Source: Oscillatoria sp. Prado101
GTDB taxonomy: Bacteria; Cyanobacteriota; Cyanobacteriia; Cyanobacteriales; Oscillatoriaceae
DNA length: 11,221 bases
Direction of reading: 5' to 3'
Assembly (NCBI GenBank): GCA_025454445.1
Contig: JALOOK010000083.1
Location: forward strand, 1-11,221
The notes below the pieces were generated by a model. The model was not told the origin of the DNA and made no database searches. It worked only from the letters and a program-made list of their open reading frames with translations. The position numbers and the translations under genes were made by a program. How positions within the stretch are numbered: position 1 is the first letter of the stretch; every line of letters begins with the position of its first letter. This document shows positions 1-4,987 of the stretch, piece by piece.

Positions 1-444
1 AGCACCCAGCGGTTTATGCTAATTGTCCTAATCACCTCATTCATCAGCTGGGCTGGATTAGCGCGGGTAATTCGAGGAGAAGTGCTCTCCATCAAACAGC
101 GGGAATTCGTGCAAGCGGCGCGAGGCATGGGCGCTAACCCATTTTACATTATCGTCCGTCACGTCCTGCCCCAAACAGCCACATACATCATTATTTCCGC
201 AACCCTATCGGTGCCCGGGTTTATCGTAGCTGAATCCGTGCTCAGCTTGATTGGGCTGGGCATCCAGCAGCCTGACCCCTCTTGGGGCAACATGCTCTCC
301 CTGTCCACCAACGCTTCCATTCTGGTACTCCAGCCCTGGCTGGTGTGGCCGCCGGCACTCCTGATTATCCTAACCGTGCTAGCATTTAACCTGCTCGGCG
401 ACGCCCTGCGCGATGTCCTCGACCCCCGCAGTTTGCAAAGGTAG
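1..444 (+). CDS. ABC transporter permease, DppC/OppC type (3' part)
   Basis: This is the C-terminal 147 residues of an inner-membrane permease of the dipeptide/oligopeptide (DppC/OppC/NikC) ABC importer family. The reading frame is open from base 1 and the true start lies upstream of the window. The cytoplasmic EAA loop that docks the ATPase is visible at residues 35-57 (EFVQAARGMGANP, then RHVLP). It is followed by the family's AESVLSLIGLG and PDPSWGNML segments and the NLLGDALRDVLDPR tail. Family members are about 300 residues, so roughly half is present. The protein would form the translocation path with a DppB-type partner, expected upstream. The substrate (peptide, nickel or other) cannot be told from this half. 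No ATPase gene follows; the next gene is unrelated. Confidence 0.93.
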   Translation, partial: STQRFMLIVLITSFISWAGLARVIRGEVLSIKQREFVQAARGMGANPFYIIVRHVLPQTATYIIISATLSVPGFIVAESVLSLIGLGIQQPDPSWGNMLSLSTNASILVLQPWLVWPPALLIILTVLAFNLLGDALRDVLDPRSLQR

Positions 445-466
445 CCATATTATGGGTTAGAAGTAG

Positions 467-494
467 GGTGGGTTCCCGCGCGAGGTAACCCACC
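467..494. repeat. GGTGGGTT/AACCCACC intergenic hairpin
   Basis: GGTGGGTT (467-474) pairs with AACCCACC (487-494) around a 12-base loop. A close relative lies at 9239-9269 in front of the DUF4160 gene, and both are preceded by GTAGG. Lying 22 bases after the permease stop it may help end transcription, but it has no T-run. Confidence 0.5.
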
Positions 495-522
495 TCCAAA
501 TGTTAGGCATTTTCAGATACTA

Positions 523-555
523 AGAAACCCGGTTTCTTAAAGAAACCGGGTTTCT
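523..555. repeat. AGAAACCCGG palindromic repeat, copy 1
   Basis: A 33-bp near-perfect palindrome: AGAAACCCGGTTTCT, a 3-base centre, then AGAAACCGGGTTTCT. The centre reads TAA, whereas copies 2-4 (2876, 7154, 10038) read TTA, so this copy lies in the opposite orientation. It is intergenic, between the permease and the uridine phosphorylase remnant. Confidence 0.85.
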
Positions 556-570
556 GACAACAGCTGATCT

Positions 571-618
571 CCCAATCCCCAAATCCCCAAATCCCGGCAT
601 CTCAAATCCCCAAAATCC
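571..618. repeat. Short AATCCCC-type degenerate tandem repeat
   Basis: The words CCCAATCCCC, AAATCCCC, AAATCCC, AAATCCCC and AAATCC follow each other at about 8-base spacing directly before the next start codon. This resembles the short tandemly repeated sequences of filamentous cyanobacteria. It leaves no recognisable Shine-Dalgarno for the gene at 623. Confidence 0.45.
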
Positions 619-622
619 AAAC

Positions 623-1402
623 ATGACCGACAACCGCTTGTATCACATTGGCTTCGGGCGCGACGACCTCGGCAGTCCCCCGCCGGTAATGGCGCTGCTA
701 TCCGGCGATCCGGATCGCGCCCGCCTGATTGCCGAGAACTATCTGCGCTTCGGTCCGCCTCCTGTCAGAAAATCGCGGGCTGAACAGCTATCTGGGCAAA
801 TTGCCGAATGGGCGACCGGTTTTGTCCGCCACCACCGGCATGGGTGCGCCCTCGCTCAGCATTGCCGTCAACGAGCTGGTTCAAGTTGGCATCCGGCAAA
901 TGATTCGCGTGGGCACTTGCGGATCTATACAAGCTGGGGTGCCGGTGGGGAGTGCAGTCATTAGCAGCGCCGCCCTGTGCCGGCAGGGCGCAGCAGAGGA
1001 CCGAAGCGCCGGTGGAGTATCCCGCCGCAGCCGATCCGTTCCTGACAGTGGCGCTCGTCCAAGCGGCGCGGGAATTGCAGGTTGAGCACTACCTCGGCAT
1101 CACAGCCTCGGTGGATACCTTCTATGAAGGCCAAGAGCGCACCGACTCGGCCAATCCCTATTTGCAGCGCCGGCTGCAAGGTATCACCGAGGAGTACCGC
1201 CGCCTCAACGTGCTCAACTACGAAATGGAGTGCGGCACCCTGTTCAAAATGGCCGGAGTGTACGGTTTTGCGGCTGGCTGCGTCTGCGGCGTAGTGGTGC
1301 AGCGCCGAGAGCGGGGAACAAGTGGTGCTCGATCTAAAAGATGTGGCGGTTGAAAAGGCGATCAAAGTCGCTGTCCAGGCCGCTGAGCGCTTTCAGACTT
1401 GA
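623..1402 (+). pseudogene. udp: Uridine phosphorylase, broken by three frameshifts
   Basis: Joining three reading frames gives about 258 residues, close to the 253 of E. coli Udp, of the PNP/UDP nucleoside phosphorylase family (uridine + phosphate to uracil + ribose-1-phosphate). Family motifs are intact in the pieces: GDPDRAR (phosphate site), TTGMGAPSLSIAVNEL, RVGTCGS, DTFYEGQER (base pocket) and NYEMECGTL (ribose site). The frame changes at about 749-750 (TT; restores LRSVRLLSE), 1004-1005 (AA; restores EDRAPVEYP) and 1305-1306 (CC; restores QRESGEQVVLD), ending at TGA 1400-1402. Each shift equals one extra base at a doubled base. No in-frame stop or catalytic loss was seen, so either the decay is very recent or the three indels are sequencing errors. 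As written the protein would end at residue 113. Confidence 0.85.
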
Positions 1403-1641
1403 TCCCGCCTCCCAACCCTTCGGTAAACTCCGTTGGCACAAACATGTTATAGTTTTCTCTTGTCTTGCTCTGCGCAATAGCGGTCGTGCGTTTTTTTAGC
1501 CAACATACAACCGTAAAACAGCAATGCAAATCCTTGTGACAGGGGCGAGAAAACAGAAATCCCGCACCTTTGGGCGCGGGACGCAAATGGGTTTTGGGTT
1601 TTTTCATTGCTTATCAGTATGCAAGCCGTCGGGGGAGCAGT

Positions 1642-1703
1642 GGGGGGAGCCTGTGACGGATTTTCAAATGTCACAGCCTCAGGGACAGTGCCGGCTTCCC
1701 CCC
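1642..1703. other. Possible structured RNA element
   Basis: GGGGGGAGC (1642-1650) can pair with GCTTCCCCCC (1694-1703, one bulge). Directly inside it CTGTGAC (1651-1657) pairs perfectly with GTCACAG (1670-1676). The two stems abut and could stack. No known RNA family is recognised, no T-run follows, and the strand is undetermined. Confidence 0.3.
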
Positions 1704-1745
1704 AAATATAAAATTTTCCTTAAGATTGGCTAAAATGCCTAAATC

Positions 1746-1852
1746 GGGGTGGTATGAGGGGTGAGACCCCGCACCCCAGGCGCTATAGTTATATGCAGTA
1801 GATGCACCCTGATGGCAACGCCCCGCAAGGGCGTTTTTTATTTTTCGGGCCA
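1746..1852 (+). repeat. Terminator-bearing direct repeat, copy A (possible small RNA)
   Basis: This unit recurs 173 bp downstream (1919-2024). The last ~55 bases (from GTAGATGCACCCTGATGGC through the terminator to CGGGCCA) are identical except for one T in the T-run. The block GCGCTATAGTTA is also identical, and upstream similarity includes a GGGGTGAGACCCC hairpin-like stretch matching GGGGTGACACCCC in copy B. A TAAAAT at 1731-1736 could be a -10 element for a transcript of about 100 nt. The terminator fits transcription to the right. No RNA family is recognised. Confidence 0.6.
1817..1845 (+). terminator. Rho-independent terminator (copy A)
   Basis: AACGCCC (1817-1823), loop CGCAA, GGGCGTT (1829-1835), then T-rich tail TTTTTTATTTTT. 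The minus strand has no T-run beyond the stem, so it acts left to right. It could end a small RNA or readthrough from upstream. Confidence 0.85.
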
Positions 1853-1918
1853 CTGTCTCCCGCCCTGCTGTTAAGTTTTACTTATAGCTTTAGGGGTGTT
1901 TGATGAAAGTTATAAATA

Positions 1919-2024
1919 TGGGGGTAATAGGGGGTGACACCCCCCATTCGCAGCGCTATAGTTAGGTCTAGTAGATGCACCCTGATGGCAACGCCCCGCA
2001 AGGGCGTTTTTATTTTTCGGGCCA
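1919..2024 (+). repeat. Terminator-bearing direct repeat, copy B (possible small RNA)
   Basis: Second copy of the unit at 1746-1852. It differs mainly between GCGCTATAGTTA and GTAGATGC and in the upstream G/C-rich hairpin (GGGGGTGACACCCCC, almost palindromic). TATAGC at 1893-1898 could serve as a -10 element. It sits 31 bp from the tsaB stop, with its terminator pointing into the tsaB 3' end. Confidence 0.6.
1990..2017 (+). terminator. Rho-independent terminator (copy B)
   Basis: Same stem as copy A: AACGCCC (1990-1996), loop CGCAA, GGGCGTT (2002-2008), then TTTTTATTTTT with one T fewer in the first run. Confidence 0.85.
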
Positions 2025-2054
2025 TCGCAGTGCCGCACCGGCGTCTCGTCTCAC

Positions 2055-2699
2055 CTAGCCGGCAGCGCCCTCCACCGGATGCTGGCCATAGAACGGCAGC
2101 GCCTCTGACCAGTGGGGGCGCAGTCCCTGCTGCCAGTCCAGATAAGCGAGCTCCAGCAAACAGGCAGCGTTTGCCAACCCCTCCGGTGCGCCAATCAGGT
2201 GATAGGGATGGGGCAGCTTGTCCAGGGTTTGCTGCCACGCCTCAGGCATCAGCGCCGTATCTGGGAAAACGGGAGTTAATCCACCGGCACCAGAGGGCTG
2301 GTAAATACCGGCAAATACCTGCCCGCGCATCGCAGGCATTTGGACAGCGATCGGGGCGCTATCCGGGCAAGCTTGTGCCAGCTGGTGGCAGTGGGCCACA
2401 GCTGCCAGCGTAGAGATAGCAAACAGGGGGATTTCTAGCTGCTGGGCGAGGGTGCGGGCGGTGACGACGCCGATGCGGGTGCCGGTGAAGCTTCCCGGTC
2501 CTTTGGCAGCGGCAATAAATGCCAAGTCCGACCAGGTTTGCGGCAGGATAAACTCAGCCAGAAGTCGGTGCAGCTGGGTGGAAAGTTCCCACCCCAAGTC
2601 CCAAGTTTGGCTGCGGGAGTCACCGGCAAAGTTGCTGACAGCTAGTCCCAGTTGGGGGCTGGTGGTGTGCAGGGCGAGCGCGTATTTGTTAGCAGCCAT
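2055..2699 (-). CDS. tsaB: tRNA threonylcarbamoyladenosine biosynthesis protein TsaB
   Basis: TsaB (YeaZ) is the non-catalytic partner of TsaD in the cytosolic complex that adds threonylcarbamoyl to A37 of ANN-decoding tRNAs. It has an ASKHA fold: the first strand is KYALALHTTSPQLGLAV (residues 5-21), and the family signature KGPGSFTGTRIGV lies at 66-78. The length of 214 residues is close to E. coli TsaB (231). An ATG at 2714 in the same frame would add five residues (MMLSQ). I prefer 2699 because homologous proteins begin just before KYALALHT and because a TACAAT (2721-2726) would place a transcript start about at 2714. No clear Shine-Dalgarno precedes either ATG. It lies downstream of the kinase genes on the same strand, but a repeat-filled gap of about 240 bp argues against one transcript. 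It converges with the uridine phosphorylase remnant. Confidence 0.92.
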   Translation of the reverse strand: MAANKYALALHTTSPQLGLAVSNFAGDSRSQTWDLGWELSTQLHRLLAEFILPQTWSDLAFIAAAKGPGSFTGTRIGVVTARTLAQQLEIPLFAISTLAAVAHCHQLAQACPDSAPIAVQMPAMRGQVFAGIYQPSGAGGLTPVFPDTALMPEAWQQTLDKLPHPYHLIGAPEGLANAACLLELAYLDWQQGLRPHWSEALPFYGQHPVEGAAG

Positions 2700-2720
2700 T
2701 TGGCTTAACATCATTGAGAG

Positions 2721-2726
2721 ATTGTA
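2721..2726 (-). promoter_or_regulatory. Possible -10 box for tsaB
   Basis: TACAAT on the minus strand ends 6 bases before ATG 2714 and 21 before ATG 2699. No good -35 box is seen 17 bases upstream. It favours the inner ATG as start. Confidence 0.3.
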
Positions 2727-2825
2727 TCCTTTAGGGGCTGGGCTGAAGAAGGAAGAAAGAAAAAAGTTTTCCCCCGCACCGAGAGCGATAAGCTGTTAGG
2801 CTAATAATGCTGCTTTTTGGAGAAA

Positions 2826-2867
2826 GGAGGCAGAGCCTCCAGACCTGCGTTCCCAGGCAGAGCCTGG
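2826..2867 (+). repeat. Double-hairpin repeat GGAGGCAGAGCCTCC / CCAGGCAGAGCCTGG
   Basis: There are two perfect 6-bp stems with the same AGA loop: GGAGGC-AGA-GCCTCC (2826-2840) and CCAGGC-AGA-GCCTGG (2853-2867), joined by AGACCTGCGTTC. A diverged copy lies in opposite orientation at 9856-9896 and keeps the GCGTTCCCAG linker word. Confidence 0.75.
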
Positions 2868-2875
2868 AAGGGGAA

Positions 2876-2908
2876 AGAAACCCGGTTTCTTTAAGAAACC
2901 GGGTTTCT
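2876..2908. repeat. AGAAACCCGG palindromic repeat, copy 2
   Basis: The 33-bp sequence is identical to the core at 10038-10070. It lies downstream of the first kinase stop, between two other repeat types, so three different small palindromes are stacked within about 105 bp. Confidence 0.88.
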
Positions 2909-2909
2909 C

Positions 2910-2929
2910 AGTTGGGCTAAAGCCCAACT
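2910..2929. repeat. AGTTGGGCT/AGCCCAACT hairpin
   Basis: A perfect 9-bp stem with an AA loop directly follows the preceding palindrome and sits 11 bp from the kinase stop codon. It may end the kinase transcript or simply be an intergenic repeat. On the minus strand no T-run follows. Confidence 0.6.
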
Positions 2930-2940
2930 ACAAACCTGTT

Positions 2941-4770
2941 CTAATCGCACCTCCATATTTTAATAGTTCCGTCCTGAGAGCAGCTGACAAAGGTCCGCCC
3001 ATCCGGGCTGAGAGCGACTGAATTCACTGCGCCTGAATGCCCGGTTAGGGTGCAAATTTCCCTGCCAGTGTCGGGAAGCCACAGTTTGATGGTGCTGTCC
3101 TCACTGCTAGTGAAAAGTGTTTTGCCATCCGGACTGAAAGCGACAGAATAAATTGCGCCGGCATGCCCTTTCAGGGTGCGGAGAACATTTCCCGTACCCA
3201 GCTGTAAAATTTCGACATTTCCCCGATCAGAGCCACTGGCTAGGGTCAGTCTGTCCGGGCTGAAGGCGACGGAACGCCCCCGGAGCGTGCGCAGTTTTTT
3301 ACCGGTAGCCAGATGGCAAATTGTCAGAATATTCCCAGGACTGCAACTCGCTAAAGTTCGTCCGTCGGGGCTGAAAGCGAGGGAATAAATCTCGGAGGAA
3401 ATGTCTGTGAGGGTGCAGAGTTCTTTGCCAGTTCCCATCTGCCACAACTTGATGACTTCATGGGCGAACATGTTGCCGGTCATGCAGCTGCCACTGGCAA
3501 TTGTCTGCCCGTCGGGGCTGATAGCAACTGAACTAATTCCGTACCCGTGCCCCAGAGTGCTGATTTCCTTGCCGGTACTCAGGTGCCACAGTTTAATTGT
3601 GCAGTCCCAACTCCCACTGACAATTGTCTGCCCATTGGGGCTGATCGCGACAGATTTTACCTCGTTTGAATGCCCTGTAAGGGTGAGCTGCAATTGACCG
3701 GTGGCTAAATTCCAAATTTTAATTGTTGCGTCCTCACTGCCACTGACAACCGTCTTGCCATCGGGAGTGATGGCTACCGAATGAACCACCCATGAATGCC
3801 CGGTTAGGGTGCTGACGCACCGCCAGTCTTTCTTTTGTGGCGCTGAGGCAACTCTAGGAACAGAAATGGCAGCCGGTGCGGCTGTGTCTTGATTCTGTTC
3901 GGGATTAAGGACTGCCAGCACTTCCTCTGCTGACTGATAGCGCCGCTTGATAGCGCCTTCTATCATTTTATCCAGGATTTGACCTAATTCGTCACTCACC
4001 GGCGCTTTTAAGTAATTTCTCCACACCCACATTCCGTCACTGTCATCAAATAAGTCGAAGGGGCTCACTTGCGTCAGCAGGTGAGCGCAAGTCACGCCCA
4101 AACTGTAGATGTCACTGGCAAAAACGCCTTTGCCTTTGGCTTGTTCGGGCGCGGTGTAGCCGGCACTGCCAATCACCGTGCCCATCACGGATAAAGCACT
4201 TATTGTAGCATGTTTTGCTGCCCCAAAATCTACTAAAACAAGCTGCATGTCGGGGCGGCGAATAATGTTTTCTGGCTTGATGTCTCGGTGAATAACTTGG
4301 TGAGAGTGGATGAACTGAAGCGCCGGCAGCAAGCTGTTCAGCAAGTCGCGAATCTGCTCTTCACTGAAAGCGCCTTCTGCGTCCAGGATTTGGGCTAAGT
4401 TTGGCCCTTCGATAAATTCTTGCACTAAATACTGCCGGCTATCTTGGGTAAAATACGCCAGCAGTTCCGGAATCTGGGGATGTCTGCCCAAGCTATCCAG
4501 GCGCACCGCTTCTTGCTCAAATAACTCAGCTGCTTTTTGAACCGTCTTGGTGCCTTGGGCTTGGGGGAAAAATTGCTTGATCGCGCAGCGGGGTTTGGAG
4601 GGTTTATCCAGATCCACACCTAAGAACGTTTTGCCAAAGCCGCCTTGTCCAATGACTTTTAGGGCGCGGTAGCGATCTTTTAGCAGCAATTTTGTGCCGC
4701 AAGTTTGGCAAAATTTCATCCCGTCAAAATTTTGGGGTTTCTGGCAATTGGGGTTCAGGCAGTAGCTCAT
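2941..4770 (-). CDS. Zinc-ribbon Ser/Thr protein kinase with WD40 propeller (kinase 1)
   Basis: A 609-residue cytosolic-looking kinase with no signal peptide or membrane helix. An N-terminal four-cysteine zinc ribbon (C4, C9, C21, C24) is followed by a Hanks-type kinase domain (about 33-295) with all key residues: GQGGFG 41-46, K65 (CAIK), E87, HRDIKPEN 161-168, DFG 181-183 and APEQ 207-210. After a Pro/Ala linker come seven WD40 repeats (318-609), a full propeller and probable protein-docking surface. Repeats 4 and 5 are degenerate, and repeat 5 has lost about five residues after LRTLRG. I start at ATG 4770 (MSYCLNPNC) because the third kinase starts identically at its own ATG. An in-frame TTG at 4782 is less likely. 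A TATAAT on the minus strand (4790-4795) lies close upstream. Substrates are unknown; family members phosphorylate Ser/Thr in signalling. Confidence 0.93.
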   Translation of the reverse strand: MSYCLNPNCQKPQNFDGMKFCQTCGTKLLLKDRYRALKVIGQGGFGKTFLGVDLDKPSKPRCAIKQFFPQAQGTKTVQKAAELFEQEAVRLDSLGRHPQIPELLAYFTQDSRQYLVQEFIEGPNLAQILDAEGAFSEEQIRDLLNSLLPALQFIHSHQVIHRDIKPENIIRRPDMQLVLVDFGAAKHATISALSVMGTVIGSAGYTAPEQAKGKGVFASDIYSLGVTCAHLLTQVSPFDLFDDSDGMWVWRNYLKAPVSDELGQILDKMIEGAIKRRYQSAEEVLAVLNPEQNQDTAAPAAISVPRVASAPQKKDWRCVSTLTGHSWVVHSVAITPDGKTVVSGSEDATIKIWNLATGQLQLTLTGHSNEVKSVAISPNGQTIVSGSWDCTIKLWHLSTGKEISTLGHGYGISSVAISPDGQTIASGSCMTGNMFAHEVIKLWQMGTGKELCTLTDISSEIYSLAFSPDGRTLASCSPGNILTICHLATGKKLRTLRGRSVAFSPDRLTLASGSDRGNVEILQLGTGNVLRTLKGHAGAIYSVAFSPDGKTLFTSSEDSTIKLWLPDTGREICTLTGHSGAVNSVALSPDGRTFVSCSQDGTIKIWRCD

Positions 4771-4789
4771 ACCGGCAGGCAATCAGCAG

Positions 4790-4795
4790 ATTATA
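4790..4795 (-). promoter_or_regulatory. Possible -10 box upstream of kinase 1
   Basis: A consensus TATAAT on the minus strand lies about 19 bases before the ATG at 4770. No TTGACA-like -35 is seen at normal spacing. The 23 bases between it and the ATG are conserved upstream of kinase 3 (8142-8164). Confidence 0.3.
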
Positions 4796-4882
4796 ACTAT
4801 CGTACAGCTTTTCTATGATTTTTCCTCTCGTTCCTAGTAGAGACGGGCGCTTTCGGCACGGCGATTGGGCGCTTTGTGCACC

Positions 4883-4920
4883 CCACCCCCCCAACCCCCT
4901 CCCCGCAGACGGAGAGGGGG
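4883..4920. repeat. C/T-rich palindrome, CCCCCTCCCC type
   Basis: CCCCCTCCCC (4895-4904) faces GGAGAGGGGG (4911-4920) around GCAGAC, giving an imperfect stem. It belongs to the same widespread class as the in-frame palindrome at 6532-6556, but here it is intergenic, between kinases 1 and 2. GAGTAAGAGGGGATTTTCC follows. Confidence 0.6.
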
Positions 4921-4987
4921 AGTAAGAGGGGATTTTCCAGGAGTGGAAAAAGTTTCAATCACCTTTCGACTGCGCTGCGCCTCTGTT

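Larger units (their letters stand above)
1403..2054. other. Non-coding stretch between convergent genes
   Basis: No credible gene is seen here. Open frames on either strand lack domain-like sequence and run through repeats and terminators. Contents are a GCAATG/CATTGC long-range pairing (1511-1516 with 1605-1610) enclosing a TCCCGC/GCGGGA hairpin (1560-1581), a structured element at 1642-1703, and two direct copies of a terminator-bearing unit (1746-1852 and 1919-2024). The uridine phosphorylase remnant and tsaB point toward each other here, so terminators are expected. Confidence 0.6.

Noticed and set aside
571..618. CRISPR-like short repeats
   Set aside because: The units are about 8 bases, degenerate and without spacers, so not a CRISPR array.
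961..1365. Minus-strand 134-residue open frame
   Set aside because: It is antisense to the uridine phosphorylase remnant, whose homology is clear. The frame shows no domain-like pattern.
1671..2238. Minus-strand frames beginning MARKIK in both copies of the terminator repeat
   Set aside because: The similar peptides are explained by DNA repeats containing a terminator. Composition is not protein-like and the second overlaps tsaB out of frame.
1934..2413. Plus-strand 159-residue frame
   Set aside because: It is antisense to tsaB and rich in Arg/Pro, as expected of a shadow frame.
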